Positions 26,348 through 36,300 of a stretch of DNA of 64,000 nucleotides are shown one piece after another; position 1 is the stretch's first letter, and the number at the start of each line of letters is the position of its first letter. The notes beneath the pieces are model-generated. The model was not told the origin of the DNA. It searched no databases and saw nothing but the letters and a program-made list of their open reading frames with translations. This stretch comes from an uncultured Muribaculaceae bacterium. Lineage in GTDB: Bacteria; Bacteroidota; Bacteroidia; Bacteroidales; Muribaculaceae. The stretch covers positions 9,011-73,010 of the forward strand of contig CAJTMM010000013.1 of NCBI GenBank assembly GCA_910577465.1, in the 5' to 3' direction. A program made the position numbers and the translations under genes.

Positions 26348-27787
26348 TTACTTCTTAATCTTGTTGCCACGGGCAAAACCTATCTGCGACCGTACGCAAC
26401 GGAATCCTATATAGCTGCGCTGCTCGTTCTGGTATTCCCACATGCGTATGTCCGAACGCACGTTGTGTGCCACATCTTTCCATGAACCGCCACGTACTAT
26501 CTTGCGCTTCAGTTTGTACGGGTCCTCTTTGGCTGCATCATAGCGGTACTCCGGATTCAGGTCGCTCGTAAGCTTGCTCACACTCTCCGTAAATGCGGTA
26601 GAGGTCCACTCGCTCACATTACCAGCCATATCATAGAGTCCGAAATCGTTCGGCGAATATGTTCCCACACGCGAGGTTATCAGATGCCCGTCCTGGACAT
26701 AATTACCCTCTTGCGGCTTGAAGTTGGCATAGAAGCATCCCTTCTCCTCTGTCAATGGCAGGTCACCGGCCCAGGGATATTTGTTGTCGTTCACTCCGGC
26801 ACGGGCGGCAAATTCCCACTCGGCTTCAGTGGGCAGACGATACGGTTCTATATACACACCCTCGCGGCCCAGCGAACGGCGCAGGAAGTCGGTACGCCAG
26901 TTGGCGAAAGCATTTGCCTGCTCCCAGCTCACACCTACCACGGGGTAATCATTGTAACCGCCGTGCGAGAAATACATCCTCACGTAAGGTTCATTGTAGG
27001 CATTTTCAAAATCATTGATCCATGCTGTGGTATCGGGATACACATTTACTATATACGTATTCACGAAATCAAAATCACCGGTCAGCCCACGTGTTATGGT
27101 CTCGCGTATTATCTCGCCGTTGTCATTGAAGTATGCGGTATCTTTCGATATCAGCGGCACGTCGGTTGGCACCGGCTTATCGGTATTGTACTCACGGCGT
27201 GCGGGATTCAACCGATGCTTGCGCTTGGCAGCCTCGGTATGATTGTAGGTCTCGTAGCGGTAATTGAGCTGTTCTGGGTCAAGTTCGCGCACACCCGTTA
27301 TGGGGTTGGTACGGTAAAGGCTCTCTATCGCGCGGGCTTCATCCTCATTGGGATTGCGCCATGGTATAGGCTTGTTCCAGTTCAGATACGGGGTTATGGG
27401 ATTACCTTCACGGTCCTCCTCTATCTTGAACTCCTCGTTACCGCCGTATGCAGGATCGGCAAGACGCTCACGGATTATCGAATCACGCACCCAGAACACA
27501 AATTGCTTATATTTCGAGTTGGTGATTTCCGTCTCGTCCATCCAGAACGCATCCACCGACACACCGCGGGCATCGGCTTTCAGGTTCCACGCGCTGTCGG
27601 CTTCCTGCGGACCCACCTTCATGGAACCGCGGCTCACGAGTACCATTCCGTAAGGCGTAGGCTCTGACCACGATGTTGCACTCACACCGGTGACCTCACC
27701 GCCCGCCGAACCGTGCGACCCGGAGGCACAGCCTGCCATAGCCGCAGATATGATTAACGTAAGGAGATAAATCGAAAGTTTTTTCAT
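26348..27787 (-). CDS. gldK: T9SS lipoprotein GldK/PorK (SUMF1 fold)
   Basis: Outer-membrane-anchored lipoprotein forming the periplasmic T9SS ring with GldN. The 479-residue protein has a lipobox ending ...AAMAGC (Cys20). A formylglycine-generating-enzyme-like (SUMF1) domain covers most of the rest, with YPVVGVSWEQANAFANWRTD, RLPTEAEWEFAARAG and RGGSWKDVAHNVRSDIRMWE then YIGFRC. In this family the fold is structural, not enzymatic. Confidence 0.95.
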   Translation of the reverse strand: MKKLSIYLLTLIISAAMAGCASGSHGSAGGEVTGVSATSWSEPTPYGMVLVSRGSMKVGPQEADSAWNLKADARGVSVDAFWMDETEITNSKYKQFVFWVRDSIIRERLADPAYGGNEEFKIEEDREGNPITPYLNWNKPIPWRNPNEDEARAIESLYRTNPITGVRELDPEQLNYRYETYNHTEAAKRKHRLNPARREYNTDKPVPTDVPLISKDTAYFNDNGEIIRETITRGLTGDFDFVNTYIVNVYPDTTAWINDFENAYNEPYVRMYFSHGGYNDYPVVGVSWEQANAFANWRTDFLRRSLGREGVYIEPYRLPTEAEWEFAARAGVNDNKYPWAGDLPLTEEKGCFYANFKPQEGNYVQDGHLITSRVGTYSPNDFGLYDMAGNVSEWTSTAFTESVSKLTSDLNPEYRYDAAKEDPYKLKRKIVRGGSWKDVAHNVRSDIRMWEYQNEQRSYIGFRCVRSQIGFARGNKIKK

Positions 27788-27788
27788 A

Positions 27789-28805
27789 TTACATTATGCG
27801 AATACTCTTGTGTTTATTTTTATTCTTGTCGGACAGATTCAGTTTAAGGTTATATCCGAGTATTATTTCATGGCTGCCACTGCTCGCCTTTGATATCGCG
27901 GAGGTAGGATAATCGAAACTGTATCCGATAAAGAAACCCTTGTACTCTGCGGCAAGTGTGGCTATTATAGCATCGTCGAAACGATAGCCTACACCTGCGG
28001 TAAACAGTTTCTTGTAACGGACACGTCCGGTAAGCTCCGCCCGCGTGAAGCTGAAATCGCTCTTCACCAGCACCGAGGGCATCACTTCAAATAACGTATT
28101 TTTAATCGGAATATTGCTACCGGCAATAAAATACAATGTGCGACGCAATTGAAATTCATAATTTTTAGCAGTCTCGGTGCTGCCGCCGGTTCCTCCACCG
28201 GTAGTCGAACCGGCATCGTCGCTGAATGTGATTGTAGGTGAATTGATATGGGTGCACGACACACCGCCCCAAAACCACTTGTGGTTGTAGAAAACGCCCA
28301 CACCCAAGTCAAGTGCATTGCCCGACACATCAGTCTGCGGCAATGCCTCATCCGTGCCTTCGTGATAGTCATCATCGTCGGGGATATACACATCCGAGCC
28401 CTTGAACACCTCATTGGCATAACCTATCTGAAGTGATGCCGTGAGCTCACCTTTCCACAATTTTATCTTATAACCCGCCTGTACGCCCACCGACAGATTC
28501 CGGAACAGACCCGCCGACTCCTGCTGCACCATAATGCCTACGCCAAACCGCTTGCCGAACAGCTTCAGCGGCATATTGCCAGTGAGCAGAAACGCCTTGG
28601 GGGCATTGTCTATACCCACCCATTGCAATCGCGAGCCGGCACGCAACTGGATATTGTCGGTCAGACCTATGGCAGCCGGATTGTAGAACGACGGAACAGC
28701 ATAATACTGCGACAGCTGAACATCAGTCTGCGCCGATGCCAGCAGCGAACACCACAATGCCACCGCAATCCATATTATCCTGTCAACGTTTCGTCTCAAT
28801 ATCAT
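27789..28805 (-). CDS. porP: T9SS outer-membrane protein, PorP/SprF family
   Basis: The 338-residue protein has a signal peptide and a beta-barrel. The typical PorP/SprF opening QTDVQLSQYYAVPSFYNPAA is followed by glycine/aromatic strands ending in a lysine-rich tail. PorP proteins link the T9SS to the outer membrane or anchor specific cargo. It directly precedes gldK (1-nt gap), the usual partner order. Confidence 0.92.
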   Translation of the reverse strand: MILRRNVDRIIWIAVALWCSLLASAQTDVQLSQYYAVPSFYNPAAIGLTDNIQLRAGSRLQWVGIDNAPKAFLLTGNMPLKLFGKRFGVGIMVQQESAGLFRNLSVGVQAGYKIKLWKGELTASLQIGYANEVFKGSDVYIPDDDDYHEGTDEALPQTDVSGNALDLGVGVFYNHKWFWGGVSCTHINSPTITFSDDAGSTTGGGTGGSTETAKNYEFQLRRTLYFIAGSNIPIKNTLFEVMPSVLVKSDFSFTRAELTGRVRYKKLFTAGVGYRFDDAIIATLAAEYKGFFIGYSFDYPTSAISKASSGSHEIILGYNLKLNLSDKNKNKHKSIRIM

Positions 28806-28813
28806 CTGTAGTG

Positions 28814-29542
28814 TTATTCAAAATAAAATGTCAGCACCACCATCTGTGAAGTGGCTTTCGACAGTGATTGGGTAATCTTCAAGCGGTCTGGTTCATCTGC
28901 CAGGTCCGGACGCTTATGTTGTATCACGTCTGTAAGGCCGAAACAGAATTTTATCTCAGGATTGAGTTTGAAATAAGGGAGATAGAAATCACACCCGAAA
29001 CCCACCGACAGATAGAAGTCCGTGGTCTTGAGTTTGAGGAAGTCACTCCGCTTCTTCGACACGTCAAATGCCGGCATCACACCACCCACCATATACGGAC
29101 GCACGTTGCGGAAACGCTGGGCGGCAAATTTCAGATCTATCGGCATCACCACGTATGCCGACTTGATATTCTGCGACTCCTTGGTACCGTTGGTGGTATC
29201 TATCATCTTTATGTCGCGGTTTCCGAAATACATACCGGGAGTGAACCGGACGCTGAAATAAGTGCTCAGACGGAAATCTATCAACCCGTTCACACAAAAA
29301 CCGGGAGAAAAGCCAGGTTGGTCCATGAACCACGTCTGACCATCCTCTGTCACAAATCCATTGTGTGTGAACTTCAAGTCCTGCGTATGCACGCCCACCG
29401 AAAAACCGAGGTGCCACTTACGCAAATCGGCATACGGACGGTTCATCAGCTTATCGTTGAGACGCTGCGCTCCGGCACCTGCCGAAAACGCCACCGCCAC
29501 CACAGCAATCACACATAATATTATGTAGCGCAATCGATTCAT
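28814..29542 (-). CDS. porT: PorT-family T9SS outer-membrane barrel
   Basis: The 242-residue protein has a signal peptide (MNRLRYIILCVIAVVAVAFS). The eight-stranded barrel pattern includes LRKWHLGFSVGVHTQDLKFT and DFYLSVGFGCDFYLPYFKLN. PorT is needed for T9SS secretion in Porphyromonas, with an undetermined biochemical role. It is first in the operon, 8 nt before porP. I found no TAnnTTTG element directly upstream. Confidence 0.85.
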   Translation of the reverse strand: MNRLRYIILCVIAVVAVAFSAGAGAQRLNDKLMNRPYADLRKWHLGFSVGVHTQDLKFTHNGFVTEDGQTWFMDQPGFSPGFCVNGLIDFRLSTYFSVRFTPGMYFGNRDIKMIDTTNGTKESQNIKSAYVVMPIDLKFAAQRFRNVRPYMVGGVMPAFDVSKKRSDFLKLKTTDFYLSVGFGCDFYLPYFKLNPEIKFCFGLTDVIQHKRPDLADEPDRLKITQSLSKATSQMVVLTFYFE

Positions 29543-29631
29543 ATCTTTTATTTAACGCATCCCACCGCGCTTTATTGCCCGCCGTCGTGCCACTCTTTGA
29601 TATAATATCTCCATTTTACTACAATTTTCAC

Positions 29632-29639
29632 TACCTTTG
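29632..29639 (+). promoter_or_regulatory. -7 element for the ATP-grasp-like gene
   Basis: TACCTTTG matches TAnnTTTG, 22 nt before the ATG at 29661. A start at the upstream in-frame TTG (29637) would lie inside this element, which supports the ATG. Confidence 0.45.
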
Positions 29640-29660
29640 GCACCGCTAAAACGCCTACAC

Positions 29661-30713
29661 ATGTCGCGACTGCTACTGTTCAACCCCGAAAACGACCTCG
29701 CGCTTGCCGCCGACGAGTCACAATACACCCCTCCGCGTGCCGCACTCACCCTGCGTCATGCCGGTGCGTTGCTGCCTTTGTGGTGGGCTAAGGAAGATGA
29801 CTATATCCTGGTCGACACCCTGAGTATGGCAGCCCAAGCCGAGGAGTTGAAATCGCGGTTTAACCTTCACGGCACATTGGTGACGTCGGCTCCGTCCGGA
29901 GCCGCACCCCACCCGTGGGGATGGAGCCGGTACACACGCTCGCTGTTTCTACGTGCGGGCGTGGACGAGACTCTTCTTCCATCCGACCAATCACTTGCAG
30001 CCATGCGCACGCTCAGCCACCGTCGCACCACCATTGAGATACACCGCAAACTCGACACACCTCAGCACCTGCGTCCCGTCGAAGCTCACACTCTTGATTA
30101 CGCCGAGGAGACCATAGACCGCTTCGGCAGCGCAGTCATAAAACTGCCATGGTCCAGCAGCGGGCGCGGCATACTGTACTCCGCACAGATACCGCGCGAC
30201 ACCTTACGCAACTACATCTCCGGAATAATCCACCGGCAGGGCAGCGCGCTTATCGAACCGCACCTGCAACGCATCAACGACTTCGCCGCATTGTTCCAAT
30301 GCGAGGGTTCTCAGGCACACTTCCGGGGACTATCGGCATTCAACACCGACAATCGCGGTTGCTACATCGGCAATATCATAGCGCCGCAATCGCACATAGC
30401 GCGCCACATAGGCATCGACCTCACCGACACCATCTCTCGGTTAACGTCCATCATATCCAACATCATAGCACCATTTTATTCCGGATGGCTCGGTGTGGAT
30501 ATGCTAACTTACGCGGATTCCCACGGACACACGGCTCTCGCTCCGTGCATCGAGGTCAATCTCCGCTCCACCATGGGCATAGCGGTATTACATATCTCGG
30601 AGAAACTTCCCGTCAGCGACACCCCGCGCACCCTGCACATCACCCCTGCTCCGCCCACTGCCGAAGCCATCAACCTCTCGCCCAGCGGGCAAAAAATCAG
30701 CATCTGGTGCTAA
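29661..30713 (+). CDS. Conserved Bacteroidales protein, ATP-grasp-like
   Basis: A 350-residue cytoplasmic protein from MSRLLLFNPENDLALAADES. The segment GSAVIKLPWSSSGRGILYS looks like an ATP-grasp nucleotide-binding strand-loop, and CIEVNLRSTMGIAV resembles the metal-binding ExNxRxxxG segment near the end of that fold. A carboxylate-amine ligase is therefore plausible; substrate unknown. An upstream TTG start at 29637 is unlikely. The stop overlaps the convergent maf stop by 4 nt. Confidence 0.65.
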   Translation: MSRLLLFNPENDLALAADESQYTPPRAALTLRHAGALLPLWWAKEDDYILVDTLSMAAQAEELKSRFNLHGTLVTSAPSGAAPHPWGWSRYTRSLFLRAGVDETLLPSDQSLAAMRTLSHRRTTIEIHRKLDTPQHLRPVEAHTLDYAEETIDRFGSAVIKLPWSSSGRGILYSAQIPRDTLRNYISGIIHRQGSALIEPHLQRINDFAALFQCEGSQAHFRGLSAFNTDNRGCYIGNIIAPQSHIARHIGIDLTDTISRLTSIISNIIAPFYSGWLGVDMLTYADSHGHTALAPCIEVNLRSTMGIAVLHISEKLPVSDTPRTLHITPAPPTAEAINLSPSGQKISIWC

Positions 30714-31309
30714 CAGAACTCCTTCAGCATCGTATAAAGCACATGTAGCGGAAGCCCCATCACATTATAGTAACTACCGTCGATCCGACGCACACCCACA
30801 CACCCTATCCATTCCTGAATACCGTATGCACCCGCCTTATCCATAGGGCGGTAACGCGTCACATAATATTCTATCTCATCATCGGTGAGCTCGGCAAATT
30901 CCACATCCGTAACAGCCTTGCGCACAATCATCTTATCCTTTGTGGCAACAGATACACCCGTGACCACCCTATGCGTATGTCCCGACAGTTCCCTGAGCAT
31001 CCTACGGGCTTGCTCTTCATCAGCCGGTTTACCCAACACCATACCATGGCTCACCACCACGGTGTCGGCTGTGATCACCATCTCGCCGTCGCCAAGCGCA
31101 TCCATATAAGCCCGGCACTTTTTTCCGGCTATATAACCGGCGACATCGTCGGCAGGCATATCAGCGGGATATGATTCATCCACACCCGCCATAGGACGCA
31201 CGTCAAACTCTACGCCGAGCTGTGCCAGCAATTCACGGCGACGGGGCGACGCACTCGCAAGCACCACACGGTACCTGCGAAGGCAAGGCAATATATCAGT
31301 CATCTCCAT
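30710..31309 (-). CDS. maf: Maf-like nucleoside triphosphate pyrophosphatase
   Basis: Cytoplasmic house-cleaning enzyme hydrolysing non-canonical or pyrimidine NTPs to monophosphates. It is 199 residues from MEMTDILPCL. Motifs are VVLASASPRRRELLAQLG, ITADTVVSHGMVLGKP, and DKAGAYGIQEWIG near the C-terminus. The start is chosen because its ATG overlaps the preceding stop as TGATG, implying translational coupling with the KdsC-like gene. Confidence 0.93.
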   Translation of the reverse strand: MEMTDILPCLRRYRVVLASASPRRRELLAQLGVEFDVRPMAGVDESYPADMPADDVAGYIAGKKCRAYMDALGDGEMVITADTVVVSHGMVLGKPADEEQARRMLRELSGHTHRVVTGVSVATKDKMIVRKAVTDVEFAELTDDEIEYYVTRYRPMDKAGAYGIQEWIGCVGVRRIDGSYYNVMGLPLHVLYTMLKEFC

Positions 31310-31833
31310 CACCACCCGAAAGCTTTTTCGTCCAACATCCAGTGACCCTGCGCACGCAATATCTGCTCCAACAGATCTCGCCCTACACCATATCCGCCAT
31401 CCACAGGCGATATATAGTCGGCTATGCGGCGTATATCCACAGCGGCATCGGCTGGAGCCACCTTCAAACCCACGTGCATCATGGGCTGATAATCCGGAAT
31501 ATCGTCGCCCACATAAGCCACCTCTTCAGGCAATAGACTGTTCTCACGCATCCATCGTTCCAGAACATCTATCTTTTTCGACGCGCCCACATACACATCC
31601 TCTATCCCCAGTGCACGGAAACGCACATCCACAGCACGGCTCACGGCACCGGTGATTATGGCTACCCGCAACCCGCATTTCACGGCAAGCTGCAATGCAT
31701 ACCCATCCTTCACGTTAACCATACGCATCGGTTCGCCATCGGCACTCATAGGCATGGTCGACGGCGACAGCACACCGTCCACATCAAACGCCACCGCGCG
31801 TATCTTTCTCAAATCGTAACTGATTCCGCTCAT
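31309..31833 (-). CDS. HAD hydrolase, KdsC-type (Kdo-8-phosphate phosphatase)
   Basis: The 174-residue compact HAD-superfamily protein has no cap domain. Motif I VAFDVDGVLSPS supplies the nucleophile, then IITGAVSRAVDVRFRALGI, and motif IV YVGDDIPDYQPM. It matches tetrameric KdsC, which releases phosphate from Kdo-8-P in LPS inner-core synthesis; a related sugar phosphatase is possible. The ATG overlaps the upstream stop (TGATG). Confidence 0.88.
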   Translation of the reverse strand: MSGISYDLRKIRAVAFDVDGVLSPSTMPMSADGEPMRMVNVKDGYALQLAVKCGLRVAIITGAVSRAVDVRFRALGIEDVYVGASKKIDVLERWMRENSLLPEEVAYVGDDIPDYQPMMHVGLKVAPADAAVDIRRIADYISPVDGGYGVGRDLLEQILRAQGHWMLDEKAFGW

Positions 31834-32633
31834 CACTTCACTCCGTAATAGTCCATTATATGCTCCGATAGTTCGCGGTACAAACGCGCTTCGTCATCGG
31901 CGAGCAATCCCGCATGCTTATCCATCACGCCGCGGTCACCGCGCACTGCAGGCCCGGTCTGACCATCCGACGGACGTCCGAGCATTGCCTTACGCAATGT
32001 CTCCTTGAGCAGCGGATGGAGTACCGAGAGATCCACTCCGGCTTCTCGGCAAAGTATGTCGTCGGCAATAGCCCACAGATGATTCGTGAAATTACATGCG
32101 AACACAGCCGCCGCATGCATCTTGCATCGGGTATCGTCGTCAGCGTGATGCACCTTGGGAGAGATTGCCCTGCCCAACCGTTCGGCTACCGACAAGGTCA
32201 TATCATTGCTACCCTCCACAAACACAGGCACCTCCGCCAGATTCACATCCACCCCTTTCGAGAAAGTCTGCAGGGGATAGAACACCCCGTAATTATCCGT
32301 AAGCGGCGACAGCGTCTCAGCGGGCACTCCGCCCGATGTATGCAGCCACACGGCATTGTTGCGGGGCAGTTCCGCCGCCACCTTAGCCACGGCATCATCC
32401 TTGACCGCCACTATATACAAGTCGGCGTCGGCAGGCACATCACACGCTTTATCCACTGCCACAGCATTGTTCAGTTTCCCGGCAAGCTCTGCGGCATGAG
32501 CATACGTAGGACTGTACACCGCCTCCACTGTCACCGCGCCCGCACGCTCAAGCGCCGGAGCCACGGCTGTAGCCACGTTGCCCGACCCTATTATCACCGT
32601 GCGCAACGGCTCCGTCAATCTCTCGGCTGCCAT
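31833..32633 (-). CDS. Rossmann-fold / DUF2520 oxidoreductase-like protein
   Basis: It is about 266 residues from MAAERLTEPLRTVIIGSGNV. The N-terminal NAD(P)-binding loop is VIIGSGNVATAVAPALERAG. The second half is the helical DUF2520 dimerisation domain (HAAAVFACNFTNHLWAIADD). Overall it resembles 6-phosphogluconate- or pyrroline-carboxylate-type dehydrogenases; substrate unknown. It overlaps the nitroreductase gene; a GTG at 32657 is an alternative start. Confidence 0.85.
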   Translation of the reverse strand: MAAERLTEPLRTVIIGSGNVATAVAPALERAGAVTVEAVYSPTYAHAAELAGKLNNAVAVDKACDVPADADLYIVAVKDDAVAKVAAELPRNNAVWLHTSGGVPAETLSPLTDNYGVFYPLQTFSKGVDVNLAEVPVFVEGSNDMTLSVAERLGRAISPKVHHADDDTRCKMHAAAVFACNFTNHLWAIADDILCREAGVDLSVLHPLLKETLRKAMLGRPSDGQTGPAVRGDRGVMDKHAGLLADDEARLYRELSEHIMDYYGVK

Positions 32634-33154
32634 TGTCCCACATGTACTTTTTCCCACAATAGCTTTGATGTGTCCACCGGACGGCGCTCCTCTGCCTTAT
32701 AGCCGAATGTCATGATACATAGCACAGGCAACGTGTCAGGCATACCCAACAATTCCTGCACATACTCCTCCGACGGTATGTCATCGGCAGTAAAACGCCC
32801 CCGCACCTGAATCCAGCACGACCCTATGCCTAAGTCCTCTGCCTGAAGCTGCATATAAGCCGCAGCTATCGACGCATCCTCAATCCACGGGTCCGACAGC
32901 GTAGGGTCACCTGCCACCACTATGGCAAGACGACAACGGCTTATCGGCGCGGCACCCATAGGCTTGCATTGCGCCAGACGCTCCAGCATCGAAGCATCAT
33001 CTACAGCTATGAACTGCCACGACCGGCTGCTCTTCGACGTAGGAGCCAGCAAAGCAGCTTCGAGTATCAGTTTCACATCTTCTGCCGATATCGGCTCATC
33101 GGTATATTTCCTTATGCTGTGCCTGCGCACCAGCATTTCATGAAAGTTTTCCAT
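32615..33154 (-). CDS. Nitroreductase-family flavoprotein
   Basis: The 179-residue FMN-dependent oxidoreductase is probably a homodimer in the cytoplasm. It opens MENFHEMLVRRHSIRKYTDE (the RRSIRxYxxxP FMN motif). LAPTSKSSRSWQFIAVDDA and the GIGSCWIQVRGRF segment follow. Natural substrate unknown. It is first of a four-gene overlapping operon (nitroreductase, DUF2520, KdsC-like, Maf). Confidence 0.9.
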   Translation of the reverse strand: MENFHEMLVRRHSIRKYTDEPISAEDVKLILEAALLAPTSKSSRSWQFIAVDDASMLERLAQCKPMGAAPISRCRLAIVVAGDPTLSDPWIEDASIAAAYMQLQAEDLGIGSCWIQVRGRFTADDIPSEEYVQELLGMPDTLPVLCIMTFGYKAEERRPVDTSKLLWEKVHVGQWQPRD

Positions 33155-33186
33155 TGCAGAACAATATTAAATGAATCTATTTACCA

Positions 33187-33194
33187 CAAAATTA
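33187..33194 (-). promoter_or_regulatory. -7 element for the nitroreductase operon
   Basis: TAATTTTG on the minus strand, 32 nt before the ATG. A TTTG lies 23 nt upstream, rather than the usual 19-21. Confidence 0.5.
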
Positions 33195-33247
33195 TGAAAT
33201 CTCCGCGAAAAAACGCACAAAACGCATCATTACACACATTATTTAGC

Positions 33248-33255
33248 TATCTTTG
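33248..33255 (+). promoter_or_regulatory. -7 element for the GH95 gene
   Basis: TATCTTTG matches TAnnTTTG. The predicted leader to the ATG at 33379 is about 117 nt and contains short complementary segments (GTGCAT...ATGCAC, GTGTA-cataa-TACAC). Confidence 0.45.
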
Positions 33256-33378
33256 TAACTGATTCCTACTACCGCGCCACAATGGTGCATGACAGTTACG
33301 GAATTCAGTGTACATAATACACAAATAGACTTGCTTAATGCACATTACCTTAAATTCAGAAACCAAACAACCAATCCA

Positions 33379-36300
33379 ATGATAAAAAAATTTTTCTTAC
33401 CGGTATGGATTGCCGCCATCGGTCTATCCATGCACGCTGCCGACATGCCCACTTATTGTGCAGGCTCCGCTCCAAACAACAGCGAAGGCAACCATTACGG
33501 AATGTCGTCCGGCACAGTTAAAGTCAATGGTGTCACCGCCTTCGAATATTCCACGACATCAAGTATCAACGACCTGACCGGCTCATGCGTCGCCACTGTC
33601 AAACCCGGCGACATCATAACCATCAGCACTTCCGGTGGTCACCACATGCAATGGAGTATGGGCGTAGCCTACATCGACTGGAATGCCGACGGTGAATGGT
33701 CTGCCGACGAAACATACACCTTGTTCGACAACCCTAAGAACGGTCCGTCATCAGGCACATATACAGCTGCCGACTATCAGATTACTGTGCCCGACAACGT
33801 TACCCCCGGAAGTTTCGCCATGCGTATCAACGTTGGCGAAGCTCCCGCATACAACTCACTCGGTGGAGACGCATGCACGGCAAGACGACGTGGCAAGCTC
33901 GCTACATTCCGCATCGACTGTGAAGTGCCCACCGACGTCGAACGTACAGTATCCGTCATCAGCTCCGACTCATCCAAAGGTTCCGTCGCTATCGAAGGCA
34001 CCACGGAGACTTCAGTCACCAAAACAGGGGTTGTGACAGTAATCGCCACACCCAACCAAGGATACTCGTTCGCCAACTGGACTAACCAATCCTCCGGCGC
34101 TGCCGTCAGCACCAACGCTACCTACAATTACTACGGAGCCGACGCCATAACCCTTGTGGCAAACTTCGGCGACCTCACATATCCTGCGATGACGCGCACA
34201 TTCAACACCAACTCATCGCAACAGAACCGATACCTGCAGCGTGTCACCACTTCCGGCACCAACACCCCTGAAGTGTTCTCATGCTCCACGCAAAACGACC
34301 TGCCGTTCACCAATTTCACCGCTTCGGGAGGTACTTACGTGCAAGACGGTGCCGTTATCGACAAGACCGCAACACCCATTCAGGTGGAACACGGCACCAC
34401 ATCATTCACACTCACATATTACGGATGGTCCAACTCTATAGGCACAGCAACCAAGCAGATTGACTGGACCCAGGAAGCCCACTATATCGATTGGAACCGC
34501 AACGGCTCGTTTACCGACAGCGGAGAGCAATCGGCATTAGGCAACACCACTGTACCGAATACCGCCATATACGACGGTCAGACCGTAACCATAAACATCC
34601 CTGAAGGACAAGAACCCGGCACATACCGCATGCGCTCGGTATTCTTCGAACCCGACGCTTCCACTCCTTCCTGGAACACCACACTCTTCACCACTCTCGC
34701 CGGAAAGATACGTAATGGTGTCGCTTATGACTTCGACATTGAGATTCTACCCATGACCGACATGGTATTGGAGAACACATCGGTAAATTACGCATCAGGA
34801 TTGACCAACCCCGGAACCAAAGACCTGCGTATTGCGGCTGTCAATATCCGCACATCAGGCACCATCAATCCGTTCGAAGCCACAAGCTTCAACTTCGCTT
34901 ACACCGGCACCGGAACAGCCGACATCAAGAACCTGCGTCTCGTCTACTCTACCAACGGTGAGATTACCGACAACGTACTTGCATCGCAGGCTCAATGTAC
35001 CGCATCTCGCAACTACACGTTCAATCAGACGCTCGCGCACGGCAACAACTATTTCATCCTTATCGCCGATGTTGCCGACGACGCTCCGATTGCCGATATT
35101 ATAAAGGTAAACATCAATGACGTAACCGTAAATGGCAATACCATCACTATCCAACCCGAACAAACCAACCAGGGTATTGAAATCGGCAACGTCATCGACT
35201 ACACTTTAGGCAACGCTATCTGGTTTGACACTCCCACATCATCCACCACCGGAGCCGCAATCTGGAACACCAACGATTTCAGCACATCGAGCACAAACCC
35301 CGACGAGATATGGGAACAGAAATCATTCCCCATCGGCAACGGCTCTTTTGGCGGCAATATCCTTGGCTCCATCAACCGCGAGCGCATCGTGCTCAACGAA
35401 AAGACCCTCTGGAAGGGTGGTCCCGGCACAGGAGCTGCGGCATACTGGGATATGAACAACACCGTAAGCGATGCCACTCTGTCTCAAATCCGAAACTACC
35501 TCGTAAACGGCAACACCTCTACAGCCAACTCGCTCGTGGCATCCAACTACCGAGGTAAAATCAACTACGACCGCAACAAATTCGGCACCTACACCACCAT
35601 GGGCGAAGCATACGTGTCAACAGGCATAAACGAGTCCAACATAACCGACTACAAGCGAATCCTCAACATGGACCGCTCCATGGTTGTGGTAGAGTTCAAC
35701 GCCGACGGCACATCATACCGCCGTCAATACTTCTGCTCATACCCCGATAGCGTGATGGTATGGCGCTTTACATCCGACGGAGCCGCTCAAGACTTGACAT
35801 TCTCATTCAACTGTCCGCAGATTATCAACAGCGTCTCCTCGCCCGAAAGCGGAAGTCTACTCTACCAGGGCAAACTCGACAACAATAACATGCAATGGGC
35901 AATGCGTGTACTCGTCCGCTCACTCGATGGCGGCACCGTAACAGCCGACGCTTCTGCACGCACCATCACCGTAAGCGGTTCTCATGATGTTGAGTTCCTC
36001 CTTGCCGGTGACACCGACTACGTGATGAACTTCGACCCCGACACTTCCGATCCTTCAGCATTCGTAGGCACCGACCCGACGGCAAATGTAAATGCTATAA
36101 TTGACAATGCCGCTCAGAAAACTTACGACGAGCTCTACGCCACTCACATGGCTGACTACTCTGAATTGTTCAACCGTGTCAGTCTCGAGATAAACCCCTC
36201 CGAGAAGTTCGCCAACATCCCCACACCGACACGTCTTGCCAACTACCGGTCCGGAACACTTGACCACGAACTCGAACGCCAGTACTTCCAGTACGGTCGT

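Noticed and set aside
33640..34560. Repeated YIDWN segments considered as recent duplication within the GH95 gene
   Set aside because: The two GEVED-type segments differ strongly in sequence and have different flanking domains; this is ordinary domain recurrence.
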